From Kitasatospora cineracea (GTDB lineage Bacteria; Actinomycetota; Actinomycetes; Streptomycetales; Streptomycetaceae): a stretch of 64,000 bases of DNA. Position 1 is the first letter of the stretch, and each line of letters begins with the position of its first letter. Below the pieces are notes generated by a model that saw nothing but the letters and a program-made list of their open reading frames with translations, searched no databases and was not told where the DNA came from. The translations under genes were made by a program, and so were the position numbers. Shown here one piece after another: positions 8,139-14,984 of the stretch. The stretch is from the NCBI RefSeq assembly GCF_003751605.1, contig NZ_RJVJ01000001.1, positions 434,001 through 498,000 of the forward strand, read 5' to 3'.

Positions 8139-8994
8139 CGAGATCAAACTCCCTTGCGATGGTCTCCCAAACGCTTTCGAACCACATGCGGGCTTGCTCG
8201 ACCTGCTGCGTTCCGCCGGATGAGTCGCCGTCGTTCAGCGAGTGGTGGAACAGCACCGTGTCTTTCCCCACAAGGTCGTAGATCTCGATCGCTTCGCCCT
8301 GAGCCATGACCTTGTTGGGCTTGATCGGGTAGTACCCGAAGAACGCGTCCGCCTGGTTGATCACATACAGCTTGAAGAACTGGGTGCCGCTGTGGACTCG
8401 CACGTCGACCCGGGTCTCCGGGACTAGCCCCAGGTGGCTCAGCTCGGCCACGGAGTCACGGATGCTCCGCGCATAGCCGATCATGATGTTGCGCATCCGC
8501 TCGCGGAGCCTGGGGTCGTCAGCGCAGTCTTCTCGCCGGACGGGGGCAGCCTGCGGCACCGACATGTCAGGTACGAGTATCCGGATCACGATGCTCGCCG
8601 GAGTCAGCCTGCCGACGCGGATCTTGTCCAACGGCTCCTGGAGAGCGCCGTGCAGCGTCTCACTTGAGAATCCCGCGAAGTCGATCGTGACGTTCTGACT
8701 CGCGAACGCCTGCTCGACGTACGGCCGCAGCCCCGCCGGCCGCTCGGTGCGGTTCCGGACGAACACGCCGCTTCCCTTGCGGGAGACCACCAAGCCTTCA
8801 TCTTCGAGGTCTCGCAGAGCGCGCTGAATCGTCGCGCGGGCGAAGCCGAACAGCTCCGTCAGCTCCTTGTGCGACGGCAGCCTCTCCCCCGGCGCGAGCC
8901 TCCTCGTTCGGATGGCTGCGCCAAGGCTGCTTGCCACCTGCTCGTAGGGCGGTCGGTCGTCGTCGGGGTCAAGGGGCTCTGGGGCGAAGGGCAT
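8128..8994 (-). CDS. GntR-family regulator, likely KorSA-like repressor of the element
   Basis: The 288-residue protein starts with a GntR winged helix at about residues 12-80 (YEQVASSLGAAIRTRRLAPG, then LPSHKELTELFGFARATIQR and GLVVSRKGSGVFV). The roughly 190-residue C-terminal part does not look like the UTRA or FCD ligand domains; it has a conserved-looking block FFKLYVINQADAFFGYYPI. In pSAM2-type elements a divergent GntR protein (KorSA) represses excision and replication genes. Three CTAG-centred palindromes lie in the divergent promoter region next to its start, which fits that role. Its 3' end overlaps the HAD gene. Confidence 0.85.
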   Translation of the reverse strand: MPFAPEPLDPDDDRPPYEQVASSLGAAIRTRRLAPGERLPSHKELTELFGFARATIQRALRDLEDEGLVVSRKGSGVFVRNRTERPAGLRPYVEQAFASQNVTIDFAGFSSETLHGALQEPLDKIRVGRLTPASIVIRILVPDMSVPQAAPVRREDCADDPRLRERMRNIMIGYARSIRDSVAELSHLGLVPETRVDVRVHSGTQFFKLYVINQADAFFGYYPIKPNKVMAQGEAIEIYDLVGKDTVLFHHSLNDGDSSGGTQQVEQARMWFESVWETIAREFDLDAQ

Positions 8995-9032
8995 GCCTCA
9001 ACGATAGGGGCCGAAGCTCACATATGGACAGC

Positions 9033-9105
9033 CAAGCTAGTCAGGATGTTGACGTGGCTAGCCATGTTCTCTACCTTGGAGACGTGGCCAGCCTGGCTAG
9101 CCAGG
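9033..9105. promoter_or_regulatory. Operator array of CTAG-centred palindromes
   Basis: Three related sites are seen: an imperfect one at 9033-9046 (CCAAGCTAGTCAGG), a perfect ten-base palindrome at 9055-9064 (TGGCTAGCCA) and a perfect 14-base palindrome at 9092-9105 (CCTGGCTAGCCAGG). The CTAG centres of the first two are 21 bases apart, about two helical turns. A partial copy (TGGCCAGCC) lies at 9085-9093. They sit between the GntR gene and the rep operon and are the obvious binding sites for the GntR protein. Confidence 0.75.
9049..9077 (+). promoter_or_regulatory. Promoter of the small genes-rep-xis-int operon
   Basis: TTGACG at 9049-9054 and TACCTT at 9072-9077 are separated by exactly 17 bases, a good sigma-70-type (HrdB-like) promoter. 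The perfect palindrome TGGCTAGCCA occupies most of the spacer, so a bound repressor would block RNA polymerase directly. Confidence 0.65.
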
Positions 9106-9179
9106 ATGACCATCTGCATCTAGGCGTCTTTCTCGAATGAGAGACGGATTGCCGATCAAGCCGCCAAGCACGTGAAACA

Positions 9180-9219
9180 GGGGACGGCGCTCATGCCGCC
9201 AAGCCGACGCGCCGTCCCC
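9180..9219 (+). promoter_or_regulatory. Leader hairpin before the rep operon
   Basis: GGGGACGGCGC at 9180-9190 pairs perfectly with GCGCCGTCCCC at 9209-9219 around an 18-base loop. It lies in the untranslated leader between the predicted promoter and the first gene, followed by a pyrimidine-rich run, so it may attenuate or stabilise the transcript. Confidence 0.5.
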
Positions 9220-9247
9220 TTCGCCCCTCTTTCAAGGGAGCTCCATC

Positions 9248-9550
9248 ATGCCTGCTTCGCTCTCCCTGGTCTCCGAATCGTGCCCGGCCTGCTTCGGAAC
9301 GCTGCGGGTCGCCGACCCCGACGGCGCGCTGTCTGGCACGGTCGGCCTGCTGGTGCCGTGCGACTGCGTGGGCCACCTGTACGGACAGGACGGCCGGTGC
9401 CCGTGCCACATCGCGGTGTGGGGCGAGAACGACGGCCACACCGGCTGGGTGCCGATCCCGCTGGAGGAGTTCGAGGACGACGGCCCGTTCTTCCGCCCCT
9501 GCGCCGTCCACGCCCCGACCCTGCTGCCCGTGCTGGCGGTGGCGGCATGA
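9248..9550 (+). CDS. Small Cys-rich protein of the integrated element
   Basis: This 100-residue protein has paired cysteines (CPAC near residue 12, CDC near 38 and CPC near 51) and a later Cys/His, so it may be a small metal-binding protein. It is not recognised beyond being a typical first gene of AICE replication operons. A GGGAG site lies seven bases before the ATG. Its stop overlaps the next start as ATGA, which implies translational coupling. Confidence 0.7.
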   Translation: MPASLSLVSESCPACFGTLRVADPDGALSGTVGLLVPCDCVGHLYGQDGRCPCHIAVWGENDGHTGWVPIPLEEFEDDGPFFRPCAVHAPTLLPVLAVAA

Positions 9551-9765
9551 GCGCCCTGCTGTCCTGGTCCGAGCTGGACGAACCCCGCCGCGACCGCTGC
9601 CCCCGCTGCTCGACCCGCGTCCCGGCCTGGCGCTGGGTGCGCGCCGACGGACTGAGGGTCCTCACCCACGACGGCACCACCCTCTGCCCCGCCGACCCGA
9701 CCTTCGGCACCCTCACCGGCCCCGAACTGGCCCCCACGGCAAGCCCGTTGGTGGTAGCCGCGTGA
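9547..9765 (+). CDS. Small zinc-ribbon-like protein of the integrated element
   Basis: The 72-residue protein contains a CPRC pair near residue 18 and one later Cys, with a Trp-rich middle (PAWRWVRADGLRVL). The ATG at 9547 overlaps the preceding stop (ATGA), and its own stop overlaps the GTG start of rep (GTGA). The function is unknown; the chain of stop/start overlaps indicates it is translated in a fixed ratio with the replication initiator. Confidence 0.7.
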   Translation: MSALLSWSELDEPRRDRCPRCSTRVPAWRWVRADGLRVLTHDGTTLCPADPTFGTLTGPELAPTASPLVVAA

Positions 9766-11183
9766 CCCCCACCCGCGCTCTCCCGGACGGGGCGGACCGG
9801 CTCGCTGTCGCGGACCTGGCCCGCCTCGCTTCCCGGGGCGACCTGCCTAAGCTCGCCGAACAGCTCCGTCGCACCGGCGGCTGCGCCAACCCGATCCACC
9901 TCAAGGGCTTCCGCACCCTCACCCACGCCCCCACCGGCGCGGTGTGGCACCGCTACTCCACCGACCACGAACCCGGCCACCGGTTGAAGGTCGCGTGCGG
10001 CAACCGCCGCGCCTCCCGCTGCCCGGCCTGCGCCCGCACCTACTCCGCCGACACCTTCCACCTGATCCGCGCCGGACTCGCCGGAGACGACTCCAAGGGC
10101 GTCCCGGACACCGTGCGCACCCACCCCCGCGTCTTCGCCACCCTCACCGCTCCCAGCTTCGGCCCCGTGCACAACCGGCCGGACAAGGGCGTCTGCCGCT
10201 GCGGCTTCGCCCACCCGGCCGCCTCGCCGCTGCTGGGCACTCCGCTGGACCCCGAGACCTACGAGTACGGGCACGCGGTGCTGTGGAACAACCACGCCCC
10301 CGACCTGTGGCGGCGCTTCACCGTCTACCTGTTCCGCACCCTGGCGAAGATGGCCGGACTGACCCAACGCGACTTCCGGGAGCGGGCCAAGGTCTCCTTC
10401 GGCAAGGTCGCCGAGTACCAGCGACGCGGGGCCGTCCACTTCCATGCCGTGATCCGCCTCGACGGACCCGACGGCGCCGAGACGCCCCCGCCCTCCTGGG
10501 CCACCGTCGCGCTCCTGGACGACGCGATCCGCGCCGCCGCCCGCCGCGCCGGCGTCCCCGTCGCCGCCGCCGGAGACCAACCCGCCCGCATTCTCAAGTG
10601 GGGCACCCAGGTGGACGTCCGCCCCATCGGGGCCTTCGCCACCGGGGAGATCTCGGAGCGGGCCGTCGCCTCCTACGTCGCCAAGTACGCCACCAAGAGC
10701 GCCGAAACCACCGAGACCGTGGACCGCCGCATCCTGGAACGCCACGAACTCGACCGGCACCAACTCCCACCCCACACAAGGAAGTTGATAGAAAGCTGCT
10801 GGGACCTGGACCGCCACTACCCGGACCGGCTGCTGGCGCACTGGTCGCACATGCTCGGCTTCCGGGGGCACTTCTCGTCCAAGTCCCCTACCTACTCGAC
10901 CACTCTCGGTGCCCTGCGCCAGGTCCGCGCCGACTACCGCGCCGAACAGGCCCGCACCGACCTCCGCGAACGCCTCCTCGCCCAGGGACTCCCGGACCTG
11001 GAGGACCTGCCCGAAGCCGAAACCCTGATCGTCGCCCACTGGGCCTTCGCCGGAGCGGGCAACTCCCCGGGCGAGTCGATGCTCGCCGCCTCGATCGCCC
11101 GGGACCTGAACGAACGCCGCACCACCGACCGACAGGAGCTGCACGCGCAACTCGCGCGAGAGGAGAACGACGCATGGCTGTGA
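9762..11183 (+). CDS. RepSA-like HUH replication initiator
   Basis: The 473-residue protein matches the replication initiators of pSAM2-like elements. A Cys-rich block near residues 75-95 (CGNRRASRCPACARTYSA) is followed by the conserved FATLTAPSFGPVH. The metal-binding HUH motif lies in AVHFHAVIRL near residue 226, and the catalytic tyrosine region is SYVAKYATK near residue 304. HUH enzymes nick the origin and become bound to the 5' end to start rolling-circle replication of the excised element. The start is the GTG at 9762, overlapping the upstream stop. The end overlaps xis by ten bases. Confidence 0.92.
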   Translation: MTPTRALPDGADRLAVADLARLASRGDLPKLAEQLRRTGGCANPIHLKGFRTLTHAPTGAVWHRYSTDHEPGHRLKVACGNRRASRCPACARTYSADTFHLIRAGLAGDDSKGVPDTVRTHPRVFATLTAPSFGPVHNRPDKGVCRCGFAHPAASPLLGTPLDPETYEYGHAVLWNNHAPDLWRRFTVYLFRTLAKMAGLTQRDFRERAKVSFGKVAEYQRRGAVHFHAVIRLDGPDGAETPPPSWATVALLDDAIRAAARRAGVPVAAAGDQPARILKWGTQVDVRPIGAFATGEISERAVASYVAKYATKSAETTETVDRRILERHELDRHQLPPHTRKLIESCWDLDRHYPDRLLAHWSHMLGFRGHFSSKSPTYSTTLGALRQVRADYRAEQARTDLRERLLAQGLPDLEDLPEAETLIVAHWAFAGAGNSPGESMLAASIARDLNERRTTDRQELHAQLAREENDAWL

Positions 11184-11377
11184 GGGGGGCACTGCCCGAC
11201 CGCTACCTGACCCCGGTCGACCTGGCCGCGCTGCTGGGCATCCCGGTGGAGACCGTCTACCAGTGGCGGCGCAAGCGCACCGGCCCGCCCGGCTTCCGCG
11301 TCGGCCGGCACTTGCGCTACGACCCCGCCAAGGTGCACGCCTGGATCGAGACCCTCACCGAGGGGGTGGCTGCCTGA
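11174..11377 (+). CDS. xis: Excisionase (Xis), MerR/HTH_17-type DNA-binding protein
   Basis: This 67-residue protein is almost entirely a winged helix of the AlpA/excisionase type: YLTPVDLAALLGIPVETVYQ, then a wing with GPPGFRVGRHLRYDPAKVHA. It is expected to bend DNA near the attachment sites and direct the integrase towards excision. The ATG at 11174 follows an AGGAGA site and lies inside the end of rep. Its stop TGA shares one base with the ATG of int. Confidence 0.9.
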   Translation: MAVRGALPDRYLTPVDLAALLGIPVETVYQWRRKRTGPPGFRVGRHLRYDPAKVHAWIETLTEGVAA

Positions 11378-12612
11378 TGGCCGGGCACATCCAGGACCGC
11401 TGGTTCAAGACCGAGCCCGGCCCCGACGGCAAGCCGAAGAAGACCAAGACCGACCGGCACGGCACCGGCATGCGCTACCGCGCCCGCTACGTCGCCCCCG
11501 ACGGCACCGAGAAGTCCAAGAGCTTCCCCGACCGCCAGAAGCGCCGCGCGGAAGACTGGCTGACCCAGATCGAAGCCGACATGGCACGCGGCCAGTACAT
11601 CGACCCGAACGCGGGCCGAGTCACGGTGAAGCAGTTCGCCGAAACGTGGTTGGCCTCTCTGACCATGGACCCGCAGTCGTACGTCAGCACCGAGCAGCGC
11701 ATCCGCCTGCACGTCGTACCGCACCTCGGCGTCCGGCCGCTGGCCTCGCTGCGGCCGTCCGACATTCGCGAGTGGCTGGTGAAGCTCAACGGCCTGGGCC
11801 TGTCGGCGGCGACTCAGCGGGTGGTGTTCGCGAACCTGGGCACGATGCTGACGGCAGCGGTCGAGGACCGATTGATCCCGGTGAACCCGTGCCGCTCCTC
11901 ATCCGTCCGGGCCCCGAAGCTCGACGCCCGCCGGATCGCTCCGTGGCTCCTCGGTCAGGTCCTGGCCGTACGGGCCGGGCTGTCGGAACCGCACCGGCCG
12001 ATGGTCGACCTGGCCGGCGGATGCGGCCTGCGCCAGGGAGAGGTGTTCGGCCTGGCCGTCGACGCGGTGGACTTCACCGAAGGCACCGTTCAGGTGGTCC
12101 GGCAGATTCGTCTCATCCGGAACCGGCCGGTGTTCTCGCTGCCCAAGGGCGGCAAGACCCGAACCGTCCCCCTCCCGGGGACCGTCGCCCGCAGCCTCCG
12201 GGAGCACATCGCCGCGCATCCGCCGGTGAGCATCACCCTGCCGTGGCGGGACGTGGACGGCCCTCAGGTCACTGCCTCGCTGCTGTTCCTCGACTCTCGG
12301 GGGCGCCACCTGAACCGCAACGACTTCAACCGCTCGTCGTGGCGGCCCGCCCTCGCTGCGGCTGGCATCGCCGCCGGCCGGGAGAACGGCATGCACGCCC
12401 TCCGGCACTTCTACGCCTCGGTGCTGCTCGACGCCGGGGAGAGCATCAAGGCCCTGAGTGACTACCTCGGACACCACGACCCCGGCTTCACGCTTCGCAC
12501 CTACACGCACCTGATGCCGAGCAGCGAGAAGCGGACCAAGGAAGCCGTCGACCGCGCCTTCGGCGGCCCCGGACCGGCTGACGGCCCCACGACGGCCCAC
12601 CGGCCCGAGTGA
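11377..12612 (+). CDS. int: Tyrosine-type site-specific integrase
   Basis: The 411-residue recombinase has an AP2-like/SAM-like N-terminal arm and core-binding region (about 30-170) and the catalytic domain after about 185. The active-site set is visible: Arg219 in GCGLRQGEVFGL, a Lys near 258-260, His340-x-x-Arg343 in HALRHFY, His366 in LGHHDPG and Tyr376 in LRTYTHLM. It should recombine the 13-base core in the mrp 3' end with the element's attP. It starts at the ATG sharing one base with the xis stop; a longer open frame upstream only overlaps xis. The gene ends 40 bases before attR, the usual place for int. Confidence 0.95.
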   Translation: MAGHIQDRWFKTEPGPDGKPKKTKTDRHGTGMRYRARYVAPDGTEKSKSFPDRQKRRAEDWLTQIEADMARGQYIDPNAGRVTVKQFAETWLASLTMDPQSYVSTEQRIRLHVVPHLGVRPLASLRPSDIREWLVKLNGLGLSAATQRVVFANLGTMLTAAVEDRLIPVNPCRSSSVRAPKLDARRIAPWLLGQVLAVRAGLSEPHRPMVDLAGGCGLRQGEVFGLAVDAVDFTEGTVQVVRQIRLIRNRPVFSLPKGGKTRTVPLPGTVARSLREHIAAHPPVSITLPWRDVDGPQVTASLLFLDSRGRHLNRNDFNRSSWRPALAAAGIAAGRENGMHALRHFYASVLLDAGESIKALSDYLGHHDPGFTLRTYTHLMPSSEKRTKEAVDRAFGGPGPADGPTTAHRPE

Positions 12613-12652
12613 CGCCCCATCACCACAGGTCAGCGGCTATTCGGCCTGACTT

Positions 12653-12665
12653 GAACAAGTTCTGA
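12653..12665 (+). other. Right attachment site (attR core)
   Basis: GAACAAGTTCTGA repeats the end of mrp exactly, and the preceding GGCCTGAC also matches mrp with a four-base shorter gap. Beyond it, the DNA at 12683-12713 looks like the native terminator that once followed mrp. Confidence 0.8.
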
Positions 12666-12682
12666 CGGTCCTTCCGGCCGCG

Positions 12683-12713
12683 ACCGGCTCCGGGCGAGTG
12701 CCCCGGGGCCGGT
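12683..12713. terminator. Hairpin terminator, former mrp downstream region
   Basis: Eleven-base arms at 12683-12693 and 12703-12713 pair with one G-T wobble around a nine-base loop. It lies between the attR core and the end of the minus-strand PP2C gene, where it would have served both mrp and that gene before the element inserted. Confidence 0.65.
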
Positions 12714-12722
12714 TCCGGCGTT

Positions 12723-13535
12723 TCAGGGGCGGAGCAGGGCGGCGGTGGCGTCGTCGTGGGTCTTGGTGCGGGGCCAGCGGGTGTGGTGGGGGTCGGTGCG
12801 TTCCAGGGCGCGGGTGTGGTCGATGAGGGATTGCGGGCCGGTGTCCCGGAGGAGGGCGAGGAGGCCGGGCCAGTCGGTGGTGGCGAAGTCGTCGACGGGG
12901 CGGGCGGCGCCGTCGGTGAGCAGGGCGGCGCCGTGCAGGGCGGCCCAGGGGGCGGTGCCGGTGAGGGCGTGCAGGGCGGCGGCGGGGTCGGGGCCGGCCA
13001 CCCAGTAGCCGTCGGGGGTGTTCATGGCCTCGCGTTGGGCGGCGGTGAGGAGGGTGCGGCGGTCGGGGGCGGGGAGGCCGTCGAGGCGGTCGGCGAGGTC
13101 GCGGAGTTGACGGTCCGTCACCTCGCCGACCCGGTGGTCGGAGACGGCGCGCGGGCCGTCGGGGAGGTCGAGCAGGACGGTGGAGTCGGCGAGCACCAGC
13201 CACTGCGCGTCGTCGCCGTTGCGGCGGAGCAGGGCGACGGCGGCGGTGGGGGTCATGGGGTGGGCGAGGTCGCAGCCGGGGCCGTGGCGGCGGGCGGTGG
13301 CGGCGAGGGCGTCGGCCAGGCAGTCCGGCAGGGGGCGGTCGCCGTCCGGGGTGCGGTGGAGCAGTTCGGCGCCGAGGGTGCGGACGAACCAGGGCACGCC
13401 GTGCGCGCAGCCGGTCGCGGTGTCGTCGGGCAGGCCCGCGCCGTCGAGGACCAGGACGGTGTCGGGGCCGGCCAGGACGAGGTCCTCGTTCGGGCGGTCG
13501 GGGTGGCCGGGGGCGGTGGCGAAGGAGATCTGCAC
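12723..13535 (-). CDS. PP2C-like protein phosphatase domain protein
   Basis: The 270-residue protein has a PPM/PP2C-like outline: an N-terminal R/P-NED motif (HPDRPNEDLVLAG), the metal-binding DGAG (VLVLDGAG near residue 30) and a C-terminal THDDATAALL, which matches the DDxT metal motif. The middle is divergent from the well-known Ser/Thr phosphatases, so activity on phosphoproteins is an inference. It follows the unknown gene at 13558 on the same strand by 22 bases, probably in one transcript. No strong ribosome site precedes the ATG. Confidence 0.72.
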   Translation of the reverse strand: MQISFATAPGHPDRPNEDLVLAGPDTVLVLDGAGLPDDTATGCAHGVPWFVRTLGAELLHRTPDGDRPLPDCLADALAATARRHGPGCDLAHPMTPTAAVALLRRNGDDAQWLVLADSTVLLDLPDGPRAVSDHRVGEVTDRQLRDLADRLDGLPAPDRRTLLTAAQREAMNTPDGYWVAGPDPAAALHALTGTAPWAALHGAALLTDGAARPVDDFATTDWPGLLALLRDTGPQSLIDHTRALERTDPHHTRWPRTKTHDDATAALLRP

Positions 13536-13557
13536 GGGTGGTCGGCTCCGCCCGGCC

Positions 13558-14208
13558 TCAGCGGCCGTCGTAGCTGCCCAGGTCGGTGACGGCGGTGAAG
13601 CCGACGCCGTACGCGGAGACCGAGCGGCCGTAGGCGCCGATCAGCACGCCGGGGGCCTCGCCGGCCAGTACCCAGCCGTGTTCGGACTCGCGGTAGCGGA
13701 AGGGCTGCGGGAGGCCGTTGACCGGGAGGGTGAGCGAGGTCCAGGCGGGGCCGTCGAGGTCGTCGGCCAGGTCCCAGGCGAGGGCGGACTGCTGGTCGAG
13801 CCAGTTCTGCCGCAGGGTGCGGTCGAGGTTGCCGGGCCAGGTCGCGGCGAGCAGGCCGGAGCCGGCCAGCCAGGCGGCGGAGGAGGCGGAGGTCGCTTCG
13901 AGGGTGCCGGTGTTGTCGGCGCTGCGGCGCACCTCGCGGCGGGCGACGGTGACCACCACGGCGAACCGGCGGGTGTCGCGGGGTTCGGGGCCGCGGGCGG
14001 GTTCGTCGCCGTGGCCGAGGGTGCCGTAGTCGGGGGCGCCGGTGTCGGCGCCGCGCTGGCCGGTGCCGACCTGGCCGAGCCAGCGGCGGCCGGTCCAGCC
14101 CTCGTCGAGCCCGTACCAGGGGAAGTCGGCGGCGTGGTAGCCGGCCAGCGGGTCGGTGGCGCGGCGGGCGGCGGCGGCAGTGCCTCCGGTACGGTGCGTG
14201 GCGTCCAC
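13558..14208 (-). CDS. Conserved-looking protein of unknown function
   Basis: This 216-residue protein is not recognised. It lacks membrane helices and a signal peptide and is rich in Trp, Gly and Arg (ADFPWYGLDEGWTGRRWLGQ near residue 20; later DLDGPAWTSLTLPVNGLPQP). The C-terminal half, with alternating hydrophobic residues (GWVLAGEAPGVLIGAYG), suggests a beta-rich fold. The GTG at 14208 is chosen because GAGGAG lies upstream; an in-frame ATG at 14247 would add 13 poorly conserved-looking residues. It is followed by the PP2C-like gene. Confidence 0.65.
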   Translation of the reverse strand: MDATHRTGGTAAAARRATDPLAGYHAADFPWYGLDEGWTGRRWLGQVGTGQRGADTGAPDYGTLGHGDEPARGPEPRDTRRFAVVVTVARREVRRSADNTGTLEATSASSAAWLAGSGLLAATWPGNLDRTLRQNWLDQQSALAWDLADDLDGPAWTSLTLPVNGLPQPFRYRESEHGWVLAGEAPGVLIGAYGRSVSAYGVGFTAVTDLGSYDGR

Positions 14209-14362
14209 TGCGGGCCTCTCCTCAGCTGTGCTCCCCGGGCGTCCCATGGTCGCGCACCCGGGCCCTCCCGTCCGGGGAACCGGGCCGGTGCGCGGCCCGG
14301 CGTGACGGAGCCCACGGGTCCGCCGTCCGGGGAGGGTAGTGACACCCTAGCGGCGCGGACGA

Positions 14363-14398
14363 CGATGCCCCGCCTTGCCGGAGCAGGACGGGGCGTCG
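14363..14398. terminator. Hairpin terminator after tatB
   Basis: Sixteen-base arms at 14363-14378 and 14383-14398 pair with one mismatch and two wobbles around a CGGA loop. It begins 18 bases after the tatB stop on the minus strand and ends the sigma/anti-sigma/tatB unit. Confidence 0.65.
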
Positions 14399-14416
14399 CG
14401 GGGAGGAGGGGTGCCC

Positions 14417-14830
14417 TCAGGTGGCGTCGGGGTCGAACGGGGGGCGCTCGCCGGCGGCCAGGGCCGGGCCGGGGCTGGCGCTCTTGCTGAAGTCGACCGA
14501 GGCGGTGGGCGTCGGGGCGGGGTCGCCGTTCAGCGCGGACTTGAGGTCGACGCTGTCCTTGAGGTCCTTGAGGCCCAGCGGGTCGTCGCCGTTGCCGAGC
14601 AGCTGCTTGCGGACGAAGGTCTTCGGGTTGAGGTCCTCGAAGTCGAAGTTCTGGAACTCCGGCCCGAGTTCGCTCCGGATGTCCTCCTTCGCGCTGTCCG
14701 CGAAGGAGCGGATCTTGCGGATGAAGCCCATCGTGTCCTGGATCAGCTTGGGGAGCTTGTCCGGGCCGAAGATCACGATGGCCATGACGACGATCGTCAC
14801 GACCTCCAGTCCGCCTATGTCTCCGAACAC
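14417..14830 (-). CDS. tatB: Sec-independent (Tat) translocase subunit TatB
   Basis: The 137-residue protein has the TatB/TatA plan: a short N-terminal membrane helix (IGGLEVVTIVVMAIVIFGPD), the hinge FGPDKLPKLIQD, then an amphipathic helix (MGFIRKIRSFADSAKEDIRS) and an acidic/Pro-rich tail. TatB forms the substrate-receptor complex with TatC for folded proteins. The GTG at 14830 is chosen because the family starts two to three residues before the membrane helix and GGGAG precedes it; the open frame extends further to 14923 without homologous character. It lies downstream of the sigma/anti-sigma pair, as in other actinobacteria. Confidence 0.9.
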   Translation of the reverse strand: MFGDIGGLEVVTIVVMAIVIFGPDKLPKLIQDTMGFIRKIRSFADSAKEDIRSELGPEFQNFDFEDLNPKTFVRKQLLGNGDDPLGLKDLKDSVDLKSALNGDPAPTPTASVDFSKSASPGPALAAGERPPFDPDAT

Positions 14831-14984
14831 CTGAACTCCCAGCACCCGACAACGCTGAACCAAGGGTAAACGCGGTCGGCCGCTCCCCCGGTCCCCGGAG
14901 GATGAAACCGTGGTAAAGACCACCCGGGTGACCGGCGTCGACGGCGTGCCGGTGAAGGCAGGCTAGCGCAGGAGCTGGCGCGGG

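Larger units (their letters stand above)
6051..12665. mobile_element. AICE-like (pSAM2-type) integrative element inserted in mrp
   Basis: About 6.6 kb lies between two copies of a 13-base direct repeat. It holds the replication module typical of actinobacterial integrative elements: a GntR regulator divergent from two small genes, a RepSA-like HUH initiator, an excisionase and a tyrosine integrase that ends next to the right repeat. The left half carries a HAD hydrolase, a membrane protein and a small basic protein, in DNA with visibly more A/T than the flanks. Conserved chromosomal genes resume on both sides. No FtsK-like TraSA or Spd gene is visible, so the element may be able to excise and replicate but is not obviously self-transmissible. 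Confidence 0.88.

Noticed and set aside
9246..11192. A 648-residue open frame on the minus strand opposite rep
   Set aside because: It is the codon-biased shadow of the small genes and rep, with no family motifs, while the plus strand carries clear Rep motifs.
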